From Melioribacter sp. (GTDB lineage Bacteria > Bacteroidota > Ignavibacteria > Ignavibacteriales > Melioribacteraceae), in the NCBI GenBank assembly GCA_003155655.1, contig PMDS01000091.1, positions 1-64,000 on the forward strand: DNA of 64,000 nucleotides. The letters run 5' to 3'. A program made the position numbers and the translations under genes. Below are positions 1 through 9,100 of this stretch, piece after piece; the first letter of the stretch is position 1, and every line of letters starts with the position of its first letter. A model generated the notes under the pieces. The model was not told the DNA's origin, did no database searches, and worked only from the letters and a program-made list of their open reading frames with translations.

Positions 1-135
1 CCCAACTCTTTGTTTAATAGAAACATAATTTCGTTTTAGCTTACATCTTAATAATGAACTCGAAAATATGAAAGCATGCTTTTCTATGAAATTTTAAAAT
101 CAATTGGTGTAAATACCTTTTTTGCATAACGTGAG

Positions 136-522
136 TTAATTATTTACCGTAGTTGAAGTAATTGCATCCGATCCAACAACCATTGTAACCTTTACATTTG
201 TAGAACCATCATTTCCGGTTTGAGTACCGACTCCAACTAATGTGACTGATGCTGCAGAAACTGTAGCAGTATATGTGCCATTGCCGTTAGAAGAAAGATT
301 TGCAGGAACTGTCCAGCCTGTAAACGTATTACCGCCGCCTGATAGTGCTGCTGGTTTTCTATTAAATTGTTGTGCCATTGAAGCTAGGTTTGTTAAATCT
401 GATATAACTGCATCACGGTTTGACTGGGATGAACTGGAAGAAAAAACATTAATTCCTACTACAACTGCAATCCCCACAATTATTACACCCAATACAATTA
501 ATAATAACTGTTGCTGACCCAT
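136..522 (-). CDS. pilin-like small membrane protein
   Basis: A 128-residue protein with one very hydrophobic segment at residues 5-26, directly after a short MGQQQ start, followed by a Ser-rich stretch and a Gly/Ser/Thr/Asn-rich domain with no cysteines. The layout (short polar leader, N-terminal hydrophobic helix, beta-rich exported domain) resembles type IV pilin-like or pseudopilin proteins, but the classical G-FTLIE prepilin cleavage motif is absent, so a pilus role is inference. The start is supported by an AAGGAAAA ribosome site upstream of the ATG. It stands alone, more than 300 bp from the next gene. It could instead be a single-pass surface protein of unknown role. Confidence 0.6.
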   Translation of the reverse strand: MGQQQLLLIVLGVIIVGIAVVVGINVFSSSSSQSNRDAVISDLTNLASMAQQFNRKPAALSGGGNTFTGWTVPANLSSNGNGTYTATVSAASVTLVGVGTQTGNDGSTNVKVTMVVGSDAITSTTVNN

Positions 523-831
523 CTTAGTTTTTCCTTATTTTGTTCTTGATTTTACACATCTACAAATTTAGAGCCAACTCAAAAACAATTGGATTAATAG
601 GCGCAAAGCAATTATCAATTCTAAATCAATACTTTTATTCAAGTTTTTAGATTTTATCTGTAAAATGTACCAGTAAATATTTTAATAATTTCTTATAAAT
701 ATCTCCGGGATTGAATTCATTTAAATAGATTCGAAATGCCGCTAATAGGTATTCTAATTACCATCCCGAATGGTAATTTTGAATATTTACAGGGTAATAA
801 AAATATTTTATTTGCTTGGTAATTTTCTCTA
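523..831. other. intergenic region without a gene
   Basis: AT-rich spacer between the pilin-like gene and the kinase gene. It holds the ribosome site and presumably the promoter of the pilin-like gene near 523-600, and a 9-bp inverted repeat at 756-778 listed separately. No convincing ORF or RNA gene is visible. Confidence 0.6.
756..778 (-). terminator. hairpin downstream of kinase gene
   Basis: A perfect 9-bp inverted repeat (AATTACCAT at 756-764, ATGGTAATT at 770-778) encloses the 5-nt loop CCCGA. It lies about 55 bp beyond the stop of the kinase gene on the minus strand. The T-rich tail is weak on the minus strand and slightly better on the plus strand (TTTT), so terminator function is plausible but not certain. 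Confidence 0.4.
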
Positions 832-2175
832 TCAATGATAATCTAATATACTTCCGCCTATAAATTCACGCAAGACGGAATCACCAGGTACCGGGGAATC
901 ATCCTCAACCGGCTCAATTGCTTCCAGCATTTTTCTTACTCGTGAAGCTCTATTGTATGCATCTTCTCTTAAAGGATCTCCAATATATTTCTTTTCCCAC
1001 TCCTGAAAGCCAGCTAATAATTTTGGTCTGTATAACGGCACCTCAAAAGGCATGGAAGTATTTACTATATAATCGGCAGTATTGCAGTAAGGCAGAATAG
1101 TTCTTTTTTCTGAAGAACGGACATAATGCCAGTGCAATAGTGTCTGTTCAGGATTATAAGCTCTATGAACTGAATCTCTTAACATCCGGCGGATTAAACG
1201 CAAGTCTGTCCAACGAATGTACTGCCCATCAGGGCTTTTCATCTGAAGTAATGGTTCAAGATACAACTTGAATTTTTGAGCAGAAGGAATTTCCCTGCTG
1301 AAATCCGGAAATAACCCATGAAGACTATCAATTAAAAGTACTTCATTTTCGTGAATTTGTAGTGGAGTTTGATCAAGATGTCTTTTTCCAACCTTGAAAT
1401 CGTAAAATGGTATTTTTATTTCTTCGCCCGATGCAAGTCGCTTTAGATGATCGTTAATTAATTCAAGATCAAGCGCCTGCGGAGTTTCAAAGTCATAATC
1501 TCCAAATTCATCTTTTGGATGTAATTCTAGGTCAAAAAAGTAATTATCAACTACAAGTGGTACAAAACTCATTCCCATTTTTTTTAATCTTTGTTCCAAT
1601 TTTAATGTAGTTGTAGTTTTTCCGGACGATGAAGGGCCGCTTACCATTACCATTTTCAATTCTTCACTTCTCTCTTTGATCATTTCAGAAGCGGTATCAA
1701 GCTGTATTTCATAAAATGATTCTGATTCATGAACAATTTGAGGAAATTCACCATCTTTAATTCTTTCATTAATTAATTCAATGCTGTTAAGTTTATGTGA
1801 AACAGCCCAATCGAGTGAACGCCAGACCTTTTTCCATGGAATTAGTTCATTTGGTTTTGAAAAATGACGTGAATTTTCTCTTCTACGTCTTGCAGCTTCC
1901 TCCCTGTATAGAATAAATTCTTTAGCAACTTTTGCATGCCCATTTTCTATTAAAACTTTTTCAATTATATCCTGTATTTCTTCAACATGGGGTTTATATC
2001 CCTCATCATATTTTTCTTCCATAACTTCTATTACCTGCTTCGCAAGTTCAGCAGCTTTCTCTTTATCACGCCCTCCTACTGAAACAGCTGCACGGTAAAT
2101 TACATTTGCAACTCTATCTGGGTTAAAAGGAACAACAGACCCGCTTCTTTTAATTACATATTTTAATTTTCCCAT
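832..2175 (-). CDS. ATP-cone domain / uridine kinase-like protein
   Basis: A 447-residue two-part protein. Residues about 4-95 match an ATP-cone regulatory domain (VIKRSGSVVPFNPDRV near the start, as in ribonucleotide reductase and NrdR regulators). Residues about 172-400 form a P-loop kinase of the uridine kinase/phosphoribulokinase type, with Walker A GPSSSGKT at 180-187, a VVDNYFF segment near 208-214 and LLIDSLHGLFP near 280-290. It likely phosphorylates a nucleoside or similar small molecule in the cytoplasm under nucleotide control through the cone; the substrate cannot be read from sequence. An AGG ribosome site lies just upstream of the ATG. A short gap separates it from the PepSY-like gene upstream. 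Confidence 0.75.
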   Translation of the reverse strand: MGKLKYVIKRSGSVVPFNPDRVANVIYRAAVSVGGRDKEKAAELAKQVIEVMEEKYDEGYKPHVEEIQDIIEKVLIENGHAKVAKEFILYREEAARRRRENSRHFSKPNELIPWKKVWRSLDWAVSHKLNSIELINERIKDGEFPQIVHESESFYEIQLDTASEMIKERSEELKMVMVSGPSSSGKTTTTLKLEQRLKKMGMSFVPLVVDNYFFDLELHPKDEFGDYDFETPQALDLELINDHLKRLASGEEIKIPFYDFKVGKRHLDQTPLQIHENEVLLIDSLHGLFPDFSREIPSAQKFKLYLEPLLQMKSPDGQYIRWTDLRLIRRMLRDSVHRAYNPEQTLLHWHYVRSSEKRTILPYCNTADYIVNTSMPFEVPLYRPKLLAGFQEWEKKYIGDPLREDAYNRASRVRKMLEAIEPVEDDSPVPGDSVLREFIGGSILDYH

Positions 2176-2212
2176 GTACCTGCCATTAATATTAAAAATA
2201 ATTTTTTACTAC

Positions 2213-2653
2213 TTAATGGTTATTTTTGAATAAATGACCATCATCTGTAAATAATAGAATCTTTTGTAATTTTCTTTTTGAGAGACTAATTTTATATATT
2301 ATGGTTCCTTCATAATCAACAATTTTTTCCTGATTTTCAATTTTATAATCTTTATAATTAACTGAGATATAATCTAAAAGATTTTGAGGTAATTCCGGCA
2401 GCAAAGCTGTTGTTTTTGTTTCTAATAATTTTCCATCCGGGTTTAAAACTAATGAAGCCTGCATATCTTCAAGTTTGAAATTAACTTCAAAGCCCCGTTT
2501 GTCTTTATTCCATTTAATATTTGAAGCTTCAGGATAATAATTAGAAAAAGCCTTTTTCACTTTTTCGGGCACATTTGCTTCTTTAATGCTTTGTGCTTGC
2601 GAAGCAAATAATAGAGGCAAGAATATAAAAACTATTAATAAGCGTTTCATCAC
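2213..2653 (-). CDS. PepSY-like secreted protein
   Basis: A 146-residue protein with a clear signal peptide (MMKRLLIVFIFLPLLFASQAQ, cleavage likely after about residue 20). The mature part has the pattern VPEKVKKAFSNYYPEASNIKW...FEVNF, typical of the PepSY-like / beta-lactamase-inhibitor-like periplasmic proteins (DUF2874 type) common in Bacteroidota. A second half-repeat is visible around LPQNLLDYISVNYKDYKI. Probable location is the periplasm. Function in the family is poorly defined and no partner is obvious here. Confidence 0.6.
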   Translation of the reverse strand: MMKRLLIVFIFLPLLFASQAQSIKEANVPEKVKKAFSNYYPEASNIKWNKDKRGFEVNFKLEDMQASLVLNPDGKLLETKTTALLPELPQNLLDYISVNYKDYKIENQEKIVDYEGTIIYKISLSKRKLQKILLFTDDGHLFKNNH

Positions 2654-2721
2654 TGGAATAAAATTAAATATAAATTATTATTAATTTCCATTAATATTTC
2701 TTATGAAAGACAATTTAATAG

Positions 2722-3501
2722 TTATTCAATTAGCATGTTTCGTAATTTTAATACATCAGCATTGTCTATTTGACATGCGTATGTAAGATACTCTTCTATA
2801 TTAGAATATTTTGCATAAATATTGTCCAAAACCTCTTCAAGATACTTTTTATTGACTTCAAGCATTGGTTTTAAGCGTGATTCAGAAATTCTGAAAAAAC
2901 TAATAATTCTTAAAAAGCGGGTTAGCTTTTTTATTCTGTTCTGTATGAATTGATTTGTAGCAAGATAATCTTCTAATACTTCATTTCGAGGTACTCCGGC
3001 AAGAAGCTGGATTATTGCTGTTATAAAACCTGTTCTGTCTTTTCCCGCAGTACAATGAATTACAGCAGGTAAATTTTTTGAATCAGAAAGAAGAGTAATT
3101 ATTTCTTTTACCTGTTCTTTACATCCAAATGCAAACTTTTGATAATACTGATCCATCAAATTATCAAAATCAAGTTCGCCTGCTTTTTGATGCATTAACA
3201 GAAAAAGTTTCCTCTGGCTAAAATTTTCTTGAAGAGGATTCATGGGAATATTGATATTTCGGATCCCATTGTTAATTAATCTATCAGGCTTGGATTTACG
3301 TTCCGAAGCGGTTCTTAAATCACAAATCAATTTAATCCCAAGTTGCTCTAAAATACTCACATCATTATCAGTAAGCCTTGACAGTTCATCTGAGCGGTAG
3401 ATCATACCTATTTTTATTTTTTTGCCGGATTTTGTACAATAGCCTCCAATATCTCTAAAATTTGGAGCCCCTTCAAGTCTAATTGTTTTATCAAAAATCA
3501 T
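2722..3501 (-). CDS. tyrosine-protein phosphatase (Y_phosphatase3 type)
   Basis: A 259-residue cytoplasmic protein with the complete protein tyrosine/dual-specificity phosphatase P-loop HCTAGKDRTG at residues 149-158 (nucleophile Cys150, Arg156), the N-terminal GAPNFRDIGGY segment (11-21) and a DLRT general-acid region (61-64). This is the arrangement of the bacterial tyrosine/lipid phosphatase group related to LipA/MptpB. The start codon overlaps the stop of the upstream GrpB-family gene by four bases (ATGA), indicating translational coupling. The substrate (phosphotyrosine protein or phosphoinositide-like) is not determinable. Confidence 0.8.
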   Translation of the reverse strand: MIFDKTIRLEGAPNFRDIGGYCTKSGKKIKIGMIYRSDELSRLTDNDVSILEQLGIKLICDLRTASERKSKPDRLINNGIRNINIPMNPLQENFSQRKLFLLMHQKAGELDFDNLMDQYYQKFAFGCKEQVKEIITLLSDSKNLPAVIHCTAGKDRTGFITAIIQLLAGVPRNEVLEDYLATNQFIQNRIKKLTRFLRIISFFRISESRLKPMLEVNKKYLEEVLDNIYAKYSNIEEYLTYACQIDNADVLKLRNMLIE

Positions 3502-4082
3502 TTTTGTTTACTTCCTGTATAATATTCTTTTGCCAATGAAGTTATCGTTTTAATAAAATCACTTTTTAGCTGAGTATATATTACTCTGTCATTTTTATAT
3601 TCTGCTGCAAGCTTTATTTTCAATAGTGCATATTGTAATGCTATTTCATCATTCTCAATTAAGTAATCTCTGAAGTATAATCTATCCCAATGTTCAAAGT
3701 CTTTTTCAACCATATGTAGATGGTGGGTTCTTTTCCCTTCAGAATTTCTTTTTATAAACCATGCATAAAATGGAGGAACATCATCACCATGTGACGGGCG
3801 CCAAAAATATTCATATCCTCTTTTCTCCATTAGAGGAACAATTTTTTCTTTTGTTTCAGCAAGACTTGTTACTTCAATCAGAATATCAATAATTGGCTTG
3901 GCCGGCATATTAGGAATCGCAGTACTCCCGAAATGTTCAATTCGTTTTAATAATTCACGCGGTAATAATTTTTCAAGATTTAATTTTTCATTCTGGAACA
4001 GAACTTTCCAATCAGGACTATAAGCAACTATTTCAACTTCTTCCTGCGTTACCCTTTTAATTCTTTCATGGAGAGTTTCCAT
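3498..4082 (-). CDS. GrpB family protein (UPF0157)
   Basis: A 194-residue protein with the GrpB/UPF0157 signature: VEIVAYSPDWKVLFQNEK near residue 17, then RIEHFGSTAIPNMPAKPIID near 47-66, and the HHLHMVEKD segment near 120. The fold belongs to the nucleotidyltransferase superfamily. In some relatives the domain is fused to CoaE-type kinases, but the stand-alone form has no firmly established reaction. It ends with TGA overlapping the ATG of the phosphatase. Three bases separate it from the DUF4180 gene upstream, so these genes probably form a small operon. Confidence 0.8.
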   Translation of the reverse strand: METLHERIKRVTQEEVEIVAYSPDWKVLFQNEKLNLEKLLPRELLKRIEHFGSTAIPNMPAKPIIDILIEVTSLAETKEKIVPLMEKRGYEYFWRPSHGDDVPPFYAWFIKRNSEGKRTHHLHMVEKDFEHWDRLYFRDYLIENDEIALQYALLKIKLAAEYKNDRVIYTQLKSDFIKTITSLAKEYYTGSKQK

Positions 4083-4085
4083 ATT

Positions 4086-4445
4086 TCAGTTACTATCATA
4101 TTTTTTTATTGCTTCTTCTAAACTGGCGGCAAAAAAGAATTGACTCCCCCTATTACATTCTACAATAAATGCATTGAAATTTTTACTCAGCTTCGAAAAA
4201 TCTCCAACTACAGCAAGCTTTATGCGGTAATTAACAAATTTTTGCAAAATTTCTCCGGCAAGACCTGTAATCAAATTAAAAAAATCAGGGGATATATTTT
4301 CCTTGTAAAGAATAATTTTCTTAGAATCCCGGGAATCAACATCTGCCATTAAATCAAGTGCATCTTGAGTCGTCTTTATTAATATTCCATCACATAATAC
4401 TTCAGCTATTATCCCTTTTGCACACTGATGTAATTTAATATACAT
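4086..4445 (-). CDS. DUF4180 domain protein
   Basis: A 119-residue small cytoplasmic protein matching the DUF4180 pattern: an early D-(x)n-LIKTTQDALDLMADV segment, LYKENISPDFFNLITGLAGEILQKFVNYRIKLAVVGDF in the middle (short pieces of this are diagnostic), and a C-terminal region ending EEAIKKY. Function of the family is unknown. It resembles STAS-like proteins in size and alternating strand/helix pattern, but that is inference. It sits 3 bp upstream of the GrpB-family gene and is probably co-transcribed with it. Confidence 0.7.
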   Translation of the reverse strand: MYIKLHQCAKGIIAEVLCDGILIKTTQDALDLMADVDSRDSKKIILYKENISPDFFNLITGLAGEILQKFVNYRIKLAVVGDFSKLSKNFNAFIVECNRGSQFFFAASLEEAIKKYDSN

Positions 4446-4515
4446 ATTTTCCCGCTCAACCTGGTTTTAGTATGCCATATAATTTATTATCAAAAAGAGC
4501 TAATTACAATAAAGA

Positions 4516-5235
4516 TTATTTTTTAATCACGTAAATAACCCAAGGAGCAATTTTTGTCTCATTAATCCAATTAAAAGGTTCTTCTTCTCTACCCAGTGGT
4601 TTATGTGTTCTTATTAAGCTAAAACCAGACTTGTTAAAACATTCCCTGTAGTCTTCATCTATCCACAAGACATCTTCAACAGGTCTTCCATCATCAACAT
4701 CTTTCATAATAGTTTTAACTATCTGCCCGCTTACTGCTTTTTTATTTTCTTTAAAAACAGTTGTAATAAAAGATGACCAATCATTCAAATAAAGTTCGGG
4801 TGTTGAATCAAGAAGGAGCATAATACTTTTTGGATGCAATAAGCTATTAAGCTTTCGTAATAATTGAACACGCCTTTCCTTTCCAGGTATATTATCAAAT
4901 GTAAAAGCTGCAAGAATTAAATCAAACTTGCCTTCTCCAAGTTCACTGAAATCATCATTTTTAATTAAAGTATATTTACCATCCGGATCGAGGTACTTCG
5001 CTTTGCATATCATTTCATATGAAATATCAATCCCAACAGAATCGAAGCCTAATTTTTTAAGAAACCTTGTAGAACGACCTGTACCGCAGCCGAAATCTAA
5101 TGCTTTTCCATTTTTATAATGTTCATAAATCAATTCCGGTATATCTCTGTAGGCTAAATAATAAGTACCCGGGAACTCTAATTTTGAATAAGCGTCTGCC
5201 CTCTTTGAATCTTCATAAACGTTTTTGAAATCCAT
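4516..5235 (-). CDS. class I SAM-dependent methyltransferase
   Basis: A 239-residue cytoplasmic enzyme with SAM-binding motif I ALDFGCGTGRSTRFL (DFGCGTG at 47-53), the acidic ribose-binding residue at the end of strand 2 (VGIDIS, Asp70) and motif IV-like FDLILAAFTFDNI near 105-117. It has the ubiE/Methyltransf_11-25 type of fold. The methyl acceptor is unknown; nothing in the sequence identifies it. It lies 70 bp upstream of DUF4180 and is likely the first gene of the small methyltransferase / DUF4180 / GrpB / phosphatase group. Confidence 0.8.
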   Translation of the reverse strand: MDFKNVYEDSKRADAYSKLEFPGTYYLAYRDIPELIYEHYKNGKALDFGCGTGRSTRFLKKLGFDSVGIDISYEMICKAKYLDPDGKYTLIKNDDFSELGEGKFDLILAAFTFDNIPGKERRVQLLRKLNSLLHPKSIMLLLDSTPELYLNDWSSFITTVFKENKKAVSGQIVKTIMKDVDDGRPVEDVLWIDEDYRECFNKSGFSLIRTHKPLGREEEPFNWINETKIAPWVIYVIKK

Positions 5236-5470
5236 AATTTTTTCAATATAATAATCGATACTTCACTAACAAAACAGCAATAACCTTGGATTTCATGCGC
5301 ATACCTTCTTATAAAATAACAAAATAAAATTAAAAGAGAAAAATTGACATTATTCAAATTTTATTTAAATCTCATATTACATGAGCTCAAAAGGATACGG
5401 AACAGCGTTCTATTTTTTTTGCATCAAAGTAAAGCAATAGTAGATTACCTTTTTCATTTTCTGAAAATAT

Positions 5471-6301
5471 TCAATTCTTATTTGGTATAATCAATTTTGC
5501 AGAGGTAGAATAAACGAATTTTATTCCATCATACATGGCTTTTAATCTTACTGAATTATGTTTTTCATTCGGAAACGTTACCATCTGCCACTGTAGGTTT
5601 TTTGATGCTTTAAGATGAAGAACTGAATCCAAACGGTCTATTCCCTGGTATTTATAAGTCTCAGTAATTCCGGCAAGCCATAATACTTTATGTGAAGAAA
5701 GATTTTCCAATTTGTCAGCTGCCATTTTAATCAGGTAGTCATTGTTCCATCCGAAAGGAGGATCAGTTGCATAATATGCTTCAAATAATTGAGGCTCTTT
5801 GAGTAAAGCATACAACGTAAACAGACCGCCATAAGAATGTCCGTAAATTGAATAGGTTTTATTGGATGGATATTTACTATCGACATATGGGATTAATTCG
5901 TTCTTAATAAAGAAAAGGAAATTATCTGCTCCACCAGATAATTCTGGATTAGGAACATGCACAGGTAAAAAATCTCTATCACGTTGATTTTTTTTGTCTA
6001 TATATCTATTTGGAATTGCAACAATTATTGCAGGTGGAACATAATTTTCATCTTGCGCCCATTTATAAACAAATGAAAATGGATCCATCGCCCATTCTCC
6101 GTCTGTTACAAAAATAACTTCATATTTATCAGCCGATCCGGGCTTATAAGTTTCGGGTACTAATACTTTAATTGATCTTTGTTCATTTAGAATATTGGAA
6201 TAAAGCGAATCGCTTATTGGATGGCGTTCCTGGGCAGATACAACACAAAAGATCTGTGTGATTAAAATGATAATTAAAGTCGATAAAAAATTTTTTTTCA
6301 T
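5471..6301 (-). CDS. secreted alpha/beta-hydrolase, esterase D-like
   Basis: A 276-residue protein with a signal peptide at 1-23 (ending VVSAQ) and an esterase D/putative esterase (PF00756 type) hydrolase domain. The nucleophile elbow GHSYGG is at 154-159 (Ser156), VIFVTDGEW near 62-70 forms the oxyanion-side strand, and a late NEKHN near 245 is a candidate catalytic His. Members act on acyl, feruloyl or siderophore esters in the periplasm or outside the cell; the substrate here is unknown. Start supported by an AGAAGGA ribosome site. It is followed by a 235-bp gap and preceded by the terminator of the permease array, so it is probably transcribed alone. Confidence 0.75.
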   Translation of the reverse strand: MKKNFLSTLIIILITQIFCVVSAQERHPISDSLYSNILNEQRSIKVLVPETYKPGSADKYEVIFVTDGEWAMDPFSFVYKWAQDENYVPPAIIVAIPNRYIDKKNQRDRDFLPVHVPNPELSGGADNFLFFIKNELIPYVDSKYPSNKTYSIYGHSYGGLFTLYALLKEPQLFEAYYATDPPFGWNNDYLIKMAADKLENLSSHKVLWLAGITETYKYQGIDRLDSVLHLKASKNLQWQMVTFPNEKHNSVRLKAMYDGIKFVYSTSAKLIIPNKN

Positions 6302-6567
6302 GATTCCATATCCTTCTGATTTTTATCAAAAAAAAAGATTATTTTTTCCCACTATAATTGAGTTTCTTTCACTTTTTCCGTACTTCATTACATCTTAGGT
6401 ATTAATGCACCTTGATGTCTTTCAATTATTTATGCATTTTTAACGGAATTACACATACATTAGACTCACAACAAGACATTTTGTTTTCAGTTTTTTCACT
6501 TAAAACTCATTTAAGAATGTACAATGAAAAGCATTAAATTTACTAATTATTTTTTTTGAATAATAAA
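6302..6567. other. intergenic region upstream of esterase
   Basis: AT-rich spacer carrying the esterase leader (ribosome site just above 6301) and presumably its promoter. No ORF, RNA gene or strong repeat is seen apart from the terminator at its right end. Confidence 0.5.
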
Positions 6568-6602
6568 GCTAACCGGGGCAGGATTCGTAGAGCCCGGCTA
6601 AC
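6559..6602 (-). terminator. Rho-independent terminator of the permease array
   Basis: On the minus strand, the arms GUUAGCCGGG (6602-6593) and CCCGGUUAGC (6577-6568) pair over 10 positions, including two G-U wobbles, with a 15-nt loop. They are followed by UUUAUUAUU (6567-6559). It starts 17 bp after the stop of Perm-1, the last gene of the array. A related hairpin lacking the U tract occurs at 43511-43537. Confidence 0.7.
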
Positions 6603-6619
6603 TTAACTAACGGGATTTT

Positions 6620-9022
6620 TTATTCATATCTAAGTGATTCTACCGGGTTTAAATTGGCTGTTTTTATTGTTTGAATTACTATCAATATGATAGTTACAAG
6701 AATCAAAAACGAAATGGCTATAATAAAAGGTATGACAGAAATTATTATTTTATAAGCGTACCCGTCCAGCCAGTTTCGCATGATTAGATATGTAAACGGA
6801 CATGCAAGAATAGAAGCAATAAAAATAACAGGTAAAAATTCTTTTATGAACAGTACAATAACGCTTGTAACTGAAGAACCAAGTACTTTGCGTATCCCTA
6901 TTTCCTTGATCCTTTTTTGGATGTTAAATGAAAGTAAACCAATCACTCCAAGCAAAGCTATAATTGTTGCAAGTGTAGCTGCTGTATAGGCCGCTTTTTT
7001 TAATTTTAGTTCTGTTATATAAAGTCTTTTTAATGTGTCGTCCATAAATTGATATTCAAACGGTGCATTGGGCATTAACATGGTCCATTGTTTTTGCAAC
7101 GTTGTAACAGCATTATTTAAATCACCAGGATTTAACCTGATGGAAAGATAACGATAGATTCCCCGATTTCTGATGTTCGTGAACCAAATCGGTTGAATGG
7201 TTTCCAGCATTGAACCAAAATGGAAATTCTTTATAACGCCAACAATTGTATATTCGGCAGAAGAGCCTTGAATTTTGACCTTATTTCCTATTGACGCCGA
7301 AGATGTCCAGTTGAATGCTTTTGCAGCGGACTCATTAATTACAATATTTAATGACTTAGAATCGTCATATGCAGTATTAAAATATCTGCCTGCCGCCATA
7401 GGGATTTGATAAGTGTCGGCAAATTTTTCATCTGTAATCAACGATTGGATCAACACACCCCGTGAAGGATCCTGCCCAGGTTTAAACATATTGTTTGAGC
7501 CGTTATTATTTCCATTCGGTATTTCATATGATAGGGAAGCATCTCGGACTATGCTTGATTGGGCTAATTCATTTCTTATTGTTTCCATGCTGGCAACTCC
7601 CCTTTCTGACCAGTCACGCGGTACCTGTGCAGTAATTATATAATCTTTGTTATAACCTAATTCGCTACTGAAGAAAAATGAAATCTGTTGTGAAATAATG
7701 ATGGAACAAATAAACACTACAGTTGCAGTAGCGAATTGAAATCCTACTAGTAATTTGCGGGTTGCTATTTTTTCGTTCATCGAAGTAAATTTGCTTTTTA
7801 ACGATTCTACCAATCTTAAAGATGAAAGAATAAATGCCGGGTAAATTCCTGCAAGCAATCCAACTATGAGCGACAGGGCTAAAAGCAGAAAAACAAAATA
7901 GATAGGATATGATGTTAGTTCGGGAATATCATCTCCAAACATGCTGCTGAAATAATTTCTTGCAATTATATAAATTAAAACTGCAAATATTGTTGACAGA
8001 AAAACATTTATGGCAGACTCTGTAAGGAATTGAAAAATTAATTGCTTCTTTATTCCACCCAAAACTTTTCTTATAGCGATCTCTTTTGTTCTAGTTCCGG
8101 CTTTGCTAATAGCCAAGTTGATATAATTAATAACCGCCATTAGTAAAATGAAAATCGCAATGGACAACAATATATAGATCAGCTTTTTAATGAGACCGTT
8201 GTTAGCATCGAGATAATATTTTTTCAAAGGAACAAGATAAGTTGTTAAATTCTCACTTATTTGTTCAGGTGCATTATCTTTAATCAACCGGCGCATGGGT
8301 TTATCAAGTTCTTCCGGTGTAACGCCATCCTTTAACTCAACAAAAGCAACAATATATTTATTAGTCCATGGTGATACATCTCTTCGAAAAAAATCAAGGT
8401 TAAATGGTAAAAATATCTGACTGTTATTATTATCGGCAATCATCGTTACAGAATTTTTCGGGTTCTTTTTCATAACTCCACAGATTATAAAATCATGATT
8501 ACTGCCCGAGAAATTTTCTATTGTTAGTGTCTGCCCAATAACATCTGTCTTACCGAAATATTTTATTGCCGCATTTTCTGTTATAACAACCGAGTAAGGG
8601 TCATTTAAAGCAGTTTTAGCGTCGCCATACAACAAAGAAAAACCGAACATACTAAGCATTGTTCTGTCACCGATCTGTAAGTTTTCTCGAAAGTGTTTAT
8701 TATCTTTTGACACAGTTGAAGTAACGGCATCGAACCGGTAATAATCAGCCAAAAGGTTTGGGTATTCCTCTTTTAGTGTTTTTGCTAATGGCCCAAGTGT
8801 AGTAAGCTCATACCCCAGGTTTTGATTTTTCCATTTGCTTTGGATAATATATTGATTGTCGGCATTTTTAAGTCCGGCATTAACTTGCAGTTCGCCCAAA
8901 ATGTAAGCGCCTATTATTAGTGTGAATGCAATCCCTGTAGCCAAACCAAATAAATTGATAATCGACTGAGTTTTATTTTTGTTAAGATTTCTTGATGCAA
9001 TTTTGAAATAATTTCGCAGCAT
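6620..9022 (-). CDS. ABC permease, FtsX/MacB-like (Perm-1)
   Basis: An 800-residue duplicated permease and the last gene before the terminator. TM1 at about 20-42, MacB-type periplasmic domain 45-275 (with VVITENAAIKYFG near 145-157), TM2 280-303, first loop motif KEIAIRKVLGG at 313-323, second periplasmic domain about 450-660, second motif KEIGIRKVLGS at 706. The C-terminal arm is unusual: the WLQDFAYRINISWW block of most paralogues is WLDGYAYKIIISVI. An Asn-rich NGNNNGSNN stretch sits in the second periplasmic domain. I place the start at the ATG at 9022 because AAAGGAG precedes it; the in-frame TTG at 9049 would put the ribosome site inside the coding sequence. Confidence 0.85.
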   Translation of the reverse strand: MLRNYFKIASRNLNKNKTQSIINLFGLATGIAFTLIIGAYILGELQVNAGLKNADNQYIIQSKWKNQNLGYELTTLGPLAKTLKEEYPNLLADYYRFDAVTSTVSKDNKHFRENLQIGDRTMLSMFGFSLLYGDAKTALNDPYSVVITENAAIKYFGKTDVIGQTLTIENFSGSNHDFIICGVMKKNPKNSVTMIADNNNSQIFLPFNLDFFRRDVSPWTNKYIVAFVELKDGVTPEELDKPMRRLIKDNAPEQISENLTTYLVPLKKYYLDANNGLIKKLIYILLSIAIFILLMAVINYINLAISKAGTRTKEIAIRKVLGGIKKQLIFQFLTESAINVFLSTIFAVLIYIIARNYFSSMFGDDIPELTSYPIYFVFLLLALSLIVGLLAGIYPAFILSSLRLVESLKSKFTSMNEKIATRKLLVGFQFATATVVFICSIIISQQISFFFSSELGYNKDYIITAQVPRDWSERGVASMETIRNELAQSSIVRDASLSYEIPNGNNNGSNNMFKPGQDPSRGVLIQSLITDEKFADTYQIPMAAGRYFNTAYDDSKSLNIVINESAAKAFNWTSSASIGNKVKIQGSSAEYTIVGVIKNFHFGSMLETIQPIWFTNIRNRGIYRYLSIRLNPGDLNNAVTTLQKQWTMLMPNAPFEYQFMDDTLKRLYITELKLKKAAYTAATLATIIALLGVIGLLSFNIQKRIKEIGIRKVLGSSVTSVIVLFIKEFLPVIFIASILACPFTYLIMRNWLDGYAYKIIISVIPFIIAISFLILVTIILIVIQTIKTANLNPVESLRYE

Positions 9023-9100
9023 ACGTTTTCTCCTTTGTTCAATTACCAAGAATAGATAATCATTTATTGATAATTGAATTCATTCATACCTCAAACTTTC
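8997..9100. repeat. duplicated junction segment, copy 1
   Basis: This 104-bp stretch spans the Perm-1 start, the 57-bp spacer and the Perm-2 stop. It matches 18574-18677 without gaps at about 97 of 104 positions by eye. Confidence 0.8.

Noticed and set aside
71-82. 12-bp palindrome AAAGCATGCTTT downstream of the pilin-like gene
   Set aside because: Only a 4-bp stem is possible with a loop, and no U tract follows; it may be chance in AT-rich DNA.
242-517. Plus-strand ORF opposite the pilin-like gene, and some 40 similar plus-strand ORFs across the array
   Set aside because: They are out-of-frame shadows of well-supported minus-strand genes, with no ribosome sites or recognisable domains.
5371-5385. 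Small inverted repeat CTCAT/ATGAG between esterase and methyltransferase
   Set aside because: A 5-bp stem is too weak to call a terminator.
9023-9049. N-terminal extension of Perm-1 (and of Perm-5 at 18600-18626) from a TTG codon
   Set aside because: The added residues EQRRKR are the translation of the AAAGGAG ribosome site; the following ATG gives the family start MLRNYFK.
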